Below the pieces are notes generated by a model that saw only the letters and a list, made by a program, of their open reading frames with translations, had not been told where the DNA came from and ran no database searches. Positions 15,001 to 28,700 of a DNA stretch of 64,000 nucleotides are shown in pieces (positions within the stretch are counted from its first letter, which is position 1; the number at the start of each line of letters is the position of its first letter). Made by a program: the position numbers and the translations under genes. This DNA comes from Phoebastria nigripes (taxonomy: Eukaryota > Chordata > Aves > Procellariiformes > Diomedeidae): assembly GCA_035582835.1 (NCBI GenBank), contig JAYKAV010002916.1, forward strand, positions 252,577-316,576, written 5' to 3'.

Positions 15001-18000
15001 CAGTAGGTAGCAGGGCAAGGGAAGCGATTATTCTCCTCTGTTCATCCTCTGTGAGACCACATCTGGAGTGCTTAGTCTAGTTTTGGGCCCCCAGTACAAG
15101 AAATATCTNGGACTGGATCAAGTCCAGCAGAGGTGGCCAAAACTGTCACAGGTTGGAGCACAAGGATGTACAAGGGAAGGCCAAGGGAACTCTGTTCAGT
15201 CTTAAGAAGAGGGGGATCTTATTACCATCTTTATCTAATATAAGAGCAGAGGGAAGACAGAGCCAGGCTTCCTGGAGGTATGCTGAGTCCAGAGTTAATG
15301 GGCACATGTAACAAGGGAAATTTCAATTAGATATTAGGAGAAATTTTTGCACCATGAGGGTGATCAAATGCTGAACCAAGGGCCCAGAAAAGTTGTGGGA
15401 TTCCAACCCTGGAGATCCTGAAGGCTTGACTTGTCAAAGCCCTGAGCCACCTGGTCTACACAGGCCCTGGATTGGACCAGAGCGCTCCACAGGTCCAAAC
15501 TGAACTGATCTCTGCTAGCAGTGATGGCCCTCAAAGCAGGTGACATTTGCCAACAAATGGTTCAGAACAGACATGTTTTTTAAAAAATACGTTATACTGA
15601 AAGGTTCTTTGGTCCGATTTACTGTATAATTACACCCATTTTTCTCTGTATGCATTTTCTGATTCACCAGAATTGAAGGTGTAGGAAGACTGAATAAAGA
15701 CAAGATTGGTAGTAGCAGGAAACCAAAACCACCTCCCCCACACTCACACATCCTCCCATGTTAGCAATATGGAAGACTCTTATCTTTCGAATTGCAGGGC
15801 AACAAGTTTTTGCTGGTGTAATCTACCTGATGAGTAAGGACTGCCACAGCACAGTGACTGCTCCAAGGCGATTCCACTGTAAAGATAATATACATCATTC
15901 ACTTCCTTTCCCTTTGGTAAATGTCAGTGGGAACATCGCCTGTCTTGGGAAGACTATCAGTGCCTTTCAGAGAAGTCAAGGATGACTTAAGAAAATATTA
16001 ATAAAACTCACGTACAAGAAATCACTGTCAGTGCTGACAAAATAGATTAAGACACATTGCATCTCTGCTTTTTGTGAAACAATTATGGTGAAGCTTTGAT
16101 GTCCTTGAACCTTGACAATTTGTTTTAGATATAAGAAAGAGGCCAACAATCACTGAAGTTTAAAAACTGGGTGTCAGTGCCGATTACAGCTTCTGCCTTG
16201 TCAGTCTTGTCAGACATGGTCAGAGTTACTTGCTAGTGCTTTGTTTTTCCCTAGAAGAATTTAACAGGGTGGAGTGACGTGCCATGTTGTAACCTCTCAT
16301 ATTCAGTGGAGTCATTAGAAGGTGTTTTCAGCATGCCAGTGACATCCAATTATAATTTCTCCTCTAATGGATGAGAAAGTTCAGCGTCTCCACCTATGAC
16401 TAGTTAAGACAGACCAGAAAAAGCTGGCTGGAAATCAATCCAGTTAATGCCTGAAACTTTGAGCTGGGAGGCAGCTAAATGAGATAACAGGCAGTCCCAG
16501 TCTTTTGAGTGCAAGAGCATTACTTACAATGTATCACGAGAAAGCTGACATTTAGCTGTTACATTAGAAATAGTGAAAGCCAACTGTTCATCACTTGTTA
16601 TCAACTAATAGCTGTATGCTGGCCTTTCCGATGCAGATCTTCCAGCATTTTCCAAGACTCTGTTTGCAGACTCTCTGCAGCACTGCATGTGCTGTACGCA
16701 GGACTGCTCTGAAGTACCTGGGGAGAGAGCTCGTGTGCTACGATGGCACATGGCAGCATGATTTCTGAGCAGAGCACAACACAGAGAATGCCGCACCACA
16801 CACCCTGCCTATGCTGGATGGCCATCATCAGAGCTAAGCAAAATGCACCACGATGACCACAGTGTAAAAAGCCATAGTTTTGGGTCCTGCCTGTTGAAAG
16901 GACAGTAGAGAGTAGAGGTAGGTGAGCTGGGCTGTCTCATTCCCGTGAGGGACAGTAGGCAGATGTTTCTCTGTAAAAGTTCTGTAAAAGCTTGCTTGTG
17001 AAAGCAAGCATTTGATACTCTGGTTTGCTTATAATTTTTGGCACCTACTTTGGCAGACTTTGCATGAGAAGACTGAAGACTCACTTGGTGACTCACAAAT
17101 TTGCTCTGTGAATTATTTTAAGGGTGCCAGATGTTAGTTTGAAGGTGCTTGGAAACCTGAACAGACTTCTGGTATCAATACGCTTTCACAAAAGGAACTT
17201 AAGTCAGAAATACTTCAAGTGCCTGATTTGGTGGTGGGGAGAGAAGTCCTCAATTAGAAGAGCAATTCTAAATTTTTTAACCATTTCTTTGCCTCTTGAC
17301 TTCCTTCAGCTCTCTATACCTGGACTCTCCCCAAAGTTCTCTCTCTCTGGCAGTATGTTCTTGACCCTAGCTTGGGAACACAGACTCTCAAAGAAGTCAA
17401 GAATGCCATTGTTCTGTGATGGAGAAGCTTATCTTAGCTCTGAAANTCTATTTACAACTTTCCATTAATACACTTTCCTAGCAAGGAGTACAACTACAAT
17501 GTCTCTATTCTCTTCCTTGATTAGTCTAGTTATTCAGGAGACTCTGGCAGCTTAGCAACAGATTCTGATGACCCAGAAAACTTCAACACACTAAAAAGCA
17601 GTATGTGTGGAACATAGAAGAGCTAAACTGGAGGAAAAAATAGTGTGGTGAACAACTGAAGTCTTCAGGTACTGTCAACAGATCTACCTCTACACACGCA
17701 TTTTCTTGTATGTGCCTTTCATTATAAAGGCATATCTGCTATCCATAACTGTTAGCAACCAAAATTCTCATCTCCCAAATGGTTTTCATCCATGTTTGTT
17801 TGACTGCCCTCCTCTTATCCTTTAATTCTTAGGAGGTTTTTAATTAAAGCTTTCTCAGAAAACAAACCAAAAAGCCTCAAAACACAACCACCTTAAAACA
17901 TGCAATACATTCCTGCATCATTTTTATGGGATGCATTTAATGTACATACATGATACAAAATTATTTCCAATTCCTATTATGCTCTGGAATAGTTCTAATG

Positions 18001-19720
18001 TCACTCTTGGTGACATTGCTCCTTGACATAGATAATTCTTGTATTTAAGGTCTTTTTGTAAAAAACTGATACTTGGATCCATTAAAACAAGAATGATTTA
18101 TGGGTGGGGGGTTTTCTGTTTAGGGTAACACTAACTTTTTAAACAACTTCTGTGGAAAAGATTAAGAATTACAGAATACCAGTGGGAGTCATTCTGAAAA
18201 AAAATTAAACGCACATTATCCATTTCACAATACCTAACTTAGCCCCACGCAAACACTTCCCCACTTTTTGTTTCAGCTGACCAGACAGAACTAGAACACT
18301 CATTATTTTTTAAATATTCTAACGGTGCATTAAATACTTGCGCACGCTTACAGCGAGCCAAGCATAAACACCTTACCTGTTCATGTCTCATCAGTTCTAT
18401 CATTTCCATAACACTGATAAAATGGTAGCAACGATCTGAGTGATCAACCATGGATGTAGGAAAAGGACGATTCTGCCAAATTCTCCATTCAGACATAGAA
18501 AGTTCATGAGTTGCCTTCTCTTCATGCTTCTGCAGTTTGAAATTAAGATCGGCAAGGAGATTTTAATTAAGAAATTGTTTAGCAAAACTAATGTCTACTT
18601 TTCTGTCAGGGACAATAAATACCCTGAATGTAGAAAAGTATCTAAACATTATCACAAAGGTTTCAGTCTGGTCTAAAATAAAAAAAATTCCATACTTTGT
18701 GTTGTCACGACTTTTCGGAAGACAGCTTGTTTTAAGTGGTCAAATGACACAAAAGCTCCTAATTTTTTCTCCGAATCAAAAAAGAGCTTGTAAAACTTGA
18801 GGTTTTCTTTCAGTAACACTTTTATAGTTATATAAACAAGGGAATGAAAAAGTGTGGATACAATACCTACATGAATACAGCATCCTGCATGGAATTCTTA
18901 GAAACAGGAACAGAACTTATTGGATACTGAAAGACTTTTAAATGTATTTTTAATTTACAGACCTAACCTCGAAGACCCATTTCAAGCATCTAATTCCTAA
19001 ACTCTTAACCTCAAAAACCTACATATAATTCTCAAAATTGCATTTTTAATATAGACCTCCTTCAAATTTATAGTTGGCTTTGTTACTTAGGGCACCCTTT
19101 AGGCCTCATGTCAAAGGAAACATCACATTTAGGTTAAACTCACTGAAATTTCTTCCAGATTTTCTAAGGTTTCAAACTGAATTTGAGGCAGTATCGGTTC
19201 CTTCACTCCATCATTTTCCTTAATCCTGTAAAGTCTGTCCCATATTTCAAATTCCTCAGGTGAGAGAGACCAATTCTCATGACAGTGTATTTGCTTTTGG
19301 CCTATGGGGGGAAAAACAATAACAGGAAAATGTTACCTACTTTAAGAAAAAGAATACACAGAATAAAAAGAACTTTGTATGATAGCAGCCAAAAGAAAAA
19401 ATACCTTCTCTGTGCCACAAGCAAAACCAGATATAGAGAATCTGATGTCAGAAACAAGTATCAAAACAGTGTTGTACATGTTACACTTACGGATAAATCT
19501 ATCTATTAACAATTGTTTTGGGGGAAGGCATCATATAAACAAAGATATAGACAGACTGACAGATATAAATAGAGAGATATACATATATCAAATACCTAGA
19601 GGCCCTGAAGACAGTATAGCAAACAGGGAAAGCATATGGCTTGAATTTCTAAATGTGTGTCTCAGAGACCTTGGGGAACAAACTGCAAGTAAGTAAAAGC
19701 TTTTTTTTTTTTTCTTCTTT

Positions 19721-19760
<40 letters not shown>

Positions 19761-22700
19761 GTTTTTTTGTTTTTGTTTTTTTTTGTTTTTTTTTTTTTTT
19801 TTTTGTTTTTTTTTTAAGTTACTCTTTAAATACTGGAAAGCAACATTAATTTGTTATGACAAAAATACTTGTTAGTCATTTTGAATCGATCTCCTCTATT
19901 AAGGACATGCAGATGAATAAGAGGACAGAAACAAAAGTCCTACGAAAATTCCCCAGGAGCAGGGAAAGAAAGAAGTGGCTTGTGAGTTTTATTTAGACTC
20001 ATAACTGCAAGTGGGAAGTATAGGGCACCTACGAGCACCACTGCTAGATAAAAACAAAATAAGTGCTCATACGGCAGCTTACTGAAGACAAGGCCCTGGT
20101 GCTGCTTGGCTCTAAGTGAGTACGCTCCAGTGATGAAGAGGAAATGGGAGTCATTTTTGGCAGTCTGACAGCAAGCCTTGATACCACAGCTATCCAAAAA
20201 AATGCCAAATCCCTCAAAACAGCCATCAGTGCCAATAGCAAAGGAGCATCCAAAGAATCAGTGTTAAGTGCGTGTTAAGAATGTGATTGCTTTCAGCCCA
20301 GGTGTATGAAGCTCGGAGAAAAATAATTAAGTTAATTCAACAATCCCTCTGCAGACAGGATTGGGGATGAATCTGCAGCCAACACCCTATTCTGAATTAA
20401 TGCCACGTAAGAGGAATCAGCCTATACCTCTCAATCCTCTCAAATTACAATTGCCAGAGACTGCGTCTCCATAGGACGGTGTGACAATGTTTATTAGAGA
20501 CTCAAAAACAGATCCCTGAGAGTTCAGAGTACTAGGTTCAAGTCCTGTTCAGAAAAAGTCTTTCACAGCTGGAAAAAACTAACCAACACTGAATTTTTTT
20601 AAGGCCATTGATAAAAAAATCCAGAAGATCAATATTGCTACTAAAATATTTTTGACTNAAGTCTAGAAGATGTTATACTCCTTTATAGCTAACACAGTTC
20701 AAGGACCCAGTAGAGGAGGAAAAAAGAGAGACCTGAAGGAAAAGAAAATTAAGAACACTTATCAGAAAAGCGTATCTCACAGCTTTTCCTGCTGTTTATA
20801 AGAACAGTTAAGTATTAAGTCTGCTCTAGCAGTTAATGTCCAGCACCCACACACCAAGACAGAATATGTCAATCCTGGATTAGCGTGGAGTTCTGGACAG
20901 TGTTGCCTGGACTAGGTAGAAAGGAAAGGCCAGAAAGAGTCCTCAGTTGTAACCAAAACCTAACGCCCCTGGTCAGTCCAAAGTGACTTCTACTGCCTCG
21001 CTTAAGACTTCATAACCAAGAAGCAAAAAGATGGCCTACCAAGCAACCAAGAATACATTTTCAAATAGCAAGTTGTTAGATAGCTAAAAGCGGGCACCAG
21101 CAAAAAACTTCATAGACAAACAGATCTAGTTTGGGTTCCCTCTTGCTCTTGAAGATGATTGTCCAGACAGTGTATCAGAACTTTCTCTAACACCTGTTGT
21201 GACGAACCATTGCCATCCAGACACGTCCAGGGAAACAGCAAGAACAACAGATTACTTCAGTTCTCTGTGTTACAGCTCCAGAGGACAACTCCTTTGACAA
21301 AGACAAGACCATCCTGCGATACCATCTGCCTAAGTAATACATGGTCCAACATTATACAGGCATGAAGGCCTCCAGCAGCTGGCAAAATTCAGTAACGGAT
21401 ACTCCCCAAAGCTCTGGGCTCAACAACAGAGGTATTAAGCTTCTGTTTCTGAGCAGAATAAATATTTTGGGCTGTCAAGACAATGGACTCTGTACATGAG
21501 AAAACACAACAGATCTCCCTGTGAGAGGGAAATGGAAGGGAATCCCCTTGGCAGTAGAGCAATATGGTCCAGCAGGCAGCAGGTTAACGCCTAAATTACA
21601 GGTTGCTCAGCTGCTCCCTTCACCAGAAACAATAATTTCTTACAATGCAGGAAAAGGTCTGACCATCAGACCCAAATACATGGATATCTCTGGCTAAAGG
21701 AGAGATAGTCTGCTATCAGGAGCTAAAGTCTGCTTTCAAACTCTTTTTCAGCCATACAACCTAGTTGCTGTTACACAGGGAGGGAAACTGAAGCAGATCT
21801 CACACTGAAGGAAAATTACCTTAAAGCAAACTATTCTGCAAGTTCTCACTTCTACTTTTTAACATTTTAACCCTCTCCATTGTTGTTCTACTCATCTTAG
21901 ATGAGGAAACACACCGTAAGCTCTGACAGGACTGACGTTTCACATCAAGTGAAACCTAACTAAAATGGGAAGAAACAGGGACCCAGATAAATATGACTGC
22001 TGCCAGCATATCAGTAAAATACAATTTCAGACTTAAGGGCTAGCAAAAACAAAACAAAAAAANCCCACCTTATATTGTCCGCGTTCACAAACTACAAATT
22101 CAAGACTCTGTTCTTAACAGAAGGAAAAAAAGATGTCACAGAGAGTTCTGCAGAGCACTCTGAAATAATAGCTTGCTAAAATACAGGCAAGCTGCCCAGG
22201 GAAATAGGCATTTATTTGTACTAATCAGGAATCATTACAGCTGAATATAGAATACTATCAATTTTGCAAATTATGAAGTGTTTCATTTTTACACAAAGCC
22301 ACAATTCAGAGATTACTAAAACTCACTGTGGATGAAGAAGAGTTCTCAAAACTGAAAGCAAACTTAAGAAAAAGATCCAAAGAAATTTCAAAAATACATT
22401 GACTACATTAACAGAAATATATAATGAAAAATAACATATACACTAGTATAGTTCAATTCATAGCTTAGACCACTATAGGTAATATTAGAGCAAAGGTAGG
22501 AAGTTTACATTCTGGTGGACAGACTCACTTAGGGAATGTAAAATATCACCAGACACACACACANCTCATTAATAGCCTACAGATAAGCTCTAGCTTTTTT
22601 ACAGTATTTTGTGGAAAGCTAAGCTGTATACTATTGAGTAATTGCAAAGTACCAGGAGCTCTTCTTTAGCTCTTACAGAAGAAAATTCCCATCCTAACTG

Positions 22701-25700
22701 AGAATGGTTAGGCTGTTTGGATACACAGTTGAGAATTCAGTAGGGCCTGTAGCGATAGGACAAGGGGTTTTAAACTAAAAGAGGGTAGATTCAGGCTAGA
22801 CATAAGGAGGAAATTTTTTACACTGAGGGTGGTGAAACCCTGGCACAGGTTGCCCAGAGAGGTGGTGGATGCCCCATCCCTGGAAACATTCAAGGTCAGG
22901 TTGGACGGGGCTCTGAGCAACCTGATCCAGTTGAAGATGTCCCTGCCCATGGCAGGGGGGTTGGACTAGATGGCCTTTAAAGGTCCCTTNCAACCCAAAC
23001 CATTCTGTGATTCTATGATTACCATGTCCTGTTGAATTTAGTAATTGGCAACAGCATCTCCCCTTCATGCGAAGTAGCACATGCTCATTTTAAGGGTAAT
23101 TATCTTTAAGAACATTTTATGAGTTACAAATGCAATGTACTACCAAAGACAAACATATCACTAAAATCATTAATGTTGTTTTCCATGTTTTTCTCCAGAA
23201 CCAAAATATTCTCCTTTCCCTTGAACTGGGAGGAGAGCAAGAAATAGCCTGGAGGGAGAGAAGAAGGTGGATTTAGCCTGTAGCTAGCAGGGAATTTGTC
23301 AGTTCTCAGAGAAATAACCTCTGTTTAAAGGCAAGAAAGAAGGAACTAGAAGCACCATATTGACCAGGACAGTATAGCGAGCCATGATACCTCAAATCTG
23401 TTGTCATAAACTCTCCCTCTTCTCACTATGAAGAAAGCTGCTGGCGCAAAAGAAACTTTCAACTGTCCAAAGGTTCTGCTGGTTTACCTAAGAAATTATG
23501 CACTACTGATGCAGAATAATGCTTCCTTTACTAGAAGTGTGTGAATGTGGGAGAAAGTGGGCAGGGAAGAACAACAGGTAAAGCAACAAGCACAATATTG
23601 CTGCTGAGGTCACTTTTAGCCAGATAAAAATTGATACTCATGCTCCCATACACAGCACAAGCGGCTTGTTTGGGGCAGGCATGACAACAGAAGAAGATGC
23701 AATTGGTATTTTTGAGAAGTCATGTCATTGGCTGAAAAAAAAATTCAAAACAGGTGTAGCTGAAATAAGTTAAAAAACCCCCACCACCTGATTAGGAAAG
23801 TTTTGTGTAGCTATCATCCTGAAAACAATGAAAGGTGTAACCTGAGAAAGGCAAAGGTAAAACACTCTTTTTTTTAAAAACAAACAAACAAACAAACAAA
23901 CAAAATCTATACACAAGGAAGCAGGCAGGTGACTGAATTTTCAGAAGCAAAAGGCCAGGTGTTGTCTGAATCAGATGAAGACAGTTCTCTACTAAGAAAA
24001 GCAGGACAAGACAAAGTTGGTTCAAGGCAGATGTAAAGTGTTTTATTCTTAGCGCAGCACACAAAGCGGTGTGCCTTCCTACTACACGGGTATTGTCAGG
24101 ACAAGAAATCTGAATTTAAGGCACTGAAGTACATGTGCATAAACACATCCTTGATTAACTGTTTTTTTTTTTTCCCAAACAAAATAAACATTGAAAACAG
24201 CAGTCTTCTGCAGTATTTCCGTAGTTTCCTGACAACCACTCAAGAAGGTAATGTGCATTATTATGCATGCTTAATTCAAATAGGAGATGAACTCGGAAAA
24301 TTTACCAGCCATCCAAAGGCCTTGCCACAACTATATTAAAAGGCACGGGCAACTGGAAAGGCATAAAAAAACCTACAAAGGTCTAAAGAGTAAATAAGGC
24401 ATTGGTATATTTTAGAAAGAGACAGTAAAAGAAGATTGCATTGTTAAGATAAAAACAGCAATTAAAGAAATAATGTGAAATTGTAAAATCAAAAAAACCC
24501 ACAGCTATAGACAACTCAAAATTGATACAATCTGAAAAGGGGGGAGTAGAGTAATTGTGAAGAACCAGGAGAAAAAGAATTAACAAAATGAGATTTCACC
24601 TAGACAAATGCAATGCAAAAAGAAAAACAAAAGAAATTATTGATAGCTTAAAATGACATTCAGCTACCAGGAACAACAGGGTATGGGAAGAGCACATTTT
24701 AATGCATGTTAGCTATTTTTTGCCATGCCTATTGTGGTTTCATATCTCTCACAGAGTAGGGAGATTGGCAGAGAACTTGCAAAGATAATAACGTTAGAGA
24801 TGATTATCCAGATCTTTCAGCACTTTCACCTTTTCAATTATCTTGTGTGATAGTTATTCTCATTTTATAAAGTAAAAAAAGATGAGCATAAAAACCATGA
24901 GCTGTCTCCGAAGATATCTGTTCAGAGATTTTTCCTCCAATGAGTCCAAGCCATTTTAAGTGGAAAACTATTCTTTCTTAAATGCTTTTTGATTTTACTG
25001 CACTTACTAATATGCTACTCAATTTTAGCAAACTCTTTAAAAAAAAAAACAAAAACAAACAAAAAACCAAACAAAAAACAAAACTGAGAGAAAAGAATCT
25101 CAGATTAGAAGAAACAATATAAGAGGACTGCCGAGTAATGGGATTTTTGCTCTTGTTGCTGTACTTTTTGAAGAAAAGCTCATACAACTGAAGAACACAC
25201 TTACTTAGTGATGGGGCAAGACAAGAATAATGTGTCCTTCTGGTACTGACAAACAGATAAAATTTATGAAAGAGGTTCTGAAGTGGAAGGATAGTGTAAA
25301 ATTATAGAAATTGAATGAAATTAAGAAGAACAGGAAACATTTAATTTTGACTAGAAAAGAAGGAGAATGCTTGAAATTACTACAATACTTCTGCCTATGA
25401 TACTTCAGTTTCTGTGCACATGTATTCTTCCATGGATAAACCTGAAGATCAACTGAACCTCAAGAACAAATGAAAAGTAAGCGAGCATAAATAAGAACAT
25501 ACACAGCTTATTAATTACTGCTAGCTTTTTCAACTTTCTAATGTGGAAGGGGACACTGAAATAAGGAGAGGAGATGCAAAAAATACAAAAAATAAAGACC
25601 TTTCTTTCTCTTCTTTTTGAGATTTATCTTGAATATCATTAAAATCAGAAACAGCCACTTGCTTCATACAGTAATGAAGGGGACTTCAACACAAAGCTGG

Positions 25701-28700
25701 TGCTCAATAATTTGCACTCATGTAACACTTGTTTGCAAGATGGGCAGGCAATCATGTTCATCTTCGGCAACTGATAGACCTCCATGCACACTATGTACTT
25801 CAATTGTGGCAGCTGCTAACCTATTTCACACAAAAGGAACCTGGTAATTACAGCCTTTGAAGTGCTATTCCCTCAGCAGGAAATATGNTCAGCATATTAT
25901 CTTCTTTATGCACTTACTGCCTCTCATTTCTGTTTTCTAGGACAGACTTACAAACGTTCTAAAATTATTATTTTAAATCCATGTTTTGCTCTGCTTATTT
26001 TCTTGCAAGTTGTGTCTGTTTATTCCATCCTTGGTTTTCCTCACTGGCCGCCATCTGGGTTGTGCACAAAACCCAAATAAGCATGCCTTTACAGAAGGCT
26101 CCAGAAGCCTAATGGGAAACGTCATGATCAGGAGCATCATCACAACTGTGCCACAGCTGTGTCTGCAGCACATGCATACTTACAAAGAGTTTGGGCTGAG
26201 GATGGCATGTACAGATTGATTTGTAAATACTATTCTTCTCCATTACATTTCTATCCTGCAAAATGGGAGATAGCATGAACTGTTTTGGAGGCCAAAGGGG
26301 AAGCCGATTTTTTTCTGCATGATTTTGTAGCTTGCTTCCCCTTTCTATGTTCAGCCTTTTGTTTGCCCTGGATAGTGTTTGGAAAGAGATCAGATGTAGA
26401 TTTTGATAGTATGAATTTTTGTGATCAGAAGCATTTAAAACCCACTAACTCTAAAGTCTAACTACTCAGATACTGAAATATGAAGTTTCCCAAGCATTTT
26501 AGGAGTTTCTTCCTTCAAGAAGTTGCTGTTGGTCTTTACAGAAAGCACTTAACCAAAGAGATCGAGCATGACAATTTCCAAGCATTTACAAAACTTAGCT
26601 CTTTCTTCCTATCTTATGATTTTGTTCAGTTTACTGAGCATTTCAGTGCCATGTAACTGCATCAGCTAAAGAGCCATTCCTCTTTTTAGATTAATTTTCC
26701 TCCAAGGGTGTGTGCAATTCATAAATATCCTACCGTTGATTTCTCCTTTTCCTCCCCTCAAAACCCTTCAGTTTTCAAGCATTTCTGTTTTATTGTCTTT
26801 TACAAAGGTGTTAGACATACTTTTCTTGTATTAATAAAATCATTAAGCCTAACTGTTAAAGCTCAAAACCAGATTTGGTATAGAATTATCACTAAACATT
26901 TAAGTGACAATTATGCCACCTGACATAGGTATATCAGAAGTCTTCAGAAGACATCATTAATATTTGCCTCTTCTGTTCATAGCTGGAGCTTCTGACCTTC
27001 AGTCATTGACTCTATGAGAACCTCTATGGAGAAAGATGAAACAAATATCTGATTTGAAGTACAGGTATTTAAGGACAGAACTGTGATTTGAAGATGTTAA
27101 AGGAAAAGGATGAGGAATCAAAGCAGCAGTCAGCACAGTATCACAGTCAAAAGGCTACAGCTGACAGAAATTACACTTTTGCTAGACCCAATACTCATGT
27201 GAGCATGCAGTTTTGATATGCTGCAATATAACAACATGAGATAGCAGCTTACTCAGTGCTTAGAAAAACACCATAATCCTCTTACCGGTGACATAGGAAA
27301 AGAGAGCAGACTTATGCTGGAGGGAACTAGATCTTCTCTCTTTGGAAAGCATTCTTGAATTGCTTGGTTCATATTTTTCAGCAGTAATAAACATTTTATG
27401 CAACTTTGGATTTATGCCTTGTGGAATCATACGCGGGCTGTGCTGGTAAAAATGAAGCATTTTGTTTCCTGAAATAGCTTTGTGGATGCTCCTTTTGTTA
27501 GACTGGCTTTGATTGTAAGTCTGTAAAAGAGAGGATAAATCATATGTTGTTGGATTGTTTTTTCACATAAATTTGACCAAAAGTAAAAGAACACCTGAGT
27601 GTCCATAGGGTTTCTCATTGTTTTGTGTTCTGTCATCAAGATGCTTTTTGGTTTTTTTCTTTCCTCTTTTCTTCCCCAAACACAACTAAAACAAAATATG
27701 ATGCAAGGCCCTGAGAGCCAACCATATTCTCTCTTCTGTGAATATTGTCTGTTAGGTCAACGTAACTGCTTGTGCAAGTTCTTGAATTGCAAGTTCAAGA
27801 CTTCCAGTATGCCTCCACATTATGGTAACCAAAGCAGAGAGAGCAAAGGAACAGAAGGACATAGATGAAAACAACAAAGCAATAAGGTTGTATTGAAAAT
27901 CTGATAATGAATACGTTAAACCATAGCTGCTAAGTTCGGGGTTTTTTTCTTTTTTAAAGAGCTTCCATACTAAAATATCTAACTCAAATTAAATTTGAAT
28001 TATCATCGTTTTCTGCCTAGGTAAAACATTCAAAGCAAATGTAACAAAAAGCAAGGAAGTACCAAAGAACAGTGATTGTTCTTTAAGTTGCAAACAATAC
28101 AAAATATAAAACAATGTACAGCTTTTTACACTCTGTAAATAGATCAGAAGTAGGCACAGCACTTGAGAGAAAAAGCAACACAGCCCTTACCTGGGGGAAT
28201 TTACAATCTGCAATAGATACAGGAATGGTGTAGAGTAGAGTACGTCAGAAACAAAGAAAGGAGGTCTGGTCAAAAAAAAAAAAAAAAAAAAAAAGGCATA
28301 AGATTATTTGTAACGTCATACATGCTCCAAGTTCTTTTAATTACACTCCATTTTTATTGCGCAACAGAGAAACCAAGACAAAGATGGAGAAACTAAGGAA
28401 AGAAACTGGTCTCCCCTCTGACATTTCTTGTCCGAATACTCTTCTCTGAGTCTCTGTTACAGGTCACCGAGGGAGACAGCGTGCCCAGTTAGGCAGACTA
28501 AGTGCTCTGAGTATGGCAGCATGGCAGCTATGTTCTTTTGAGAGAGATGATCTTTGAAAGCCAGGATTAGAGGAGGTGGACATAAAAAGATGCTCTCTGA
28601 ATAAAACCGGCAGAGGTTAACGGTTAGCTTTATCATACTGTCCCTCAGGCATTCCGATAAATATCTTTTAATCCTAGAACAGGCAAAAAAGTCTTTTTAT

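Larger units (their letters stand above)
3044..18376. other. FANCM intron, 15.3 kb
   Basis: A large intron between the VDHSDRC exon and the long exon. It contains a CR1 copy at 6638-7355, a decayed CR1 at 14520-15540, a CT/C microsatellite at 7815-7846, a C tract with an N at 10921-10945 and an A tract at 14168-14191. A 16-bp unit is directly duplicated at 4282-4313. Other ORFs are short and resemble no known protein. Confidence 0.8.
19302..27285. other. FANCM intron, 8.0 kb
   Basis: An intron holding a 115-nt T-rich tract (19701-19815), a plus-strand CR1 3' end (22736-23020) and a (CAAA)n run near 23879-23903. The remainder is AT-rich single-copy-looking sequence without a recognisable coding region. 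Confidence 0.8.

Noticed and set aside
20519..20580. GGTTCAAGTCC, a tRNA B-box-like string, as a tRNA or SINE
   Set aside because: No A-box or cloverleaf could be fitted and no SINE core follows it.
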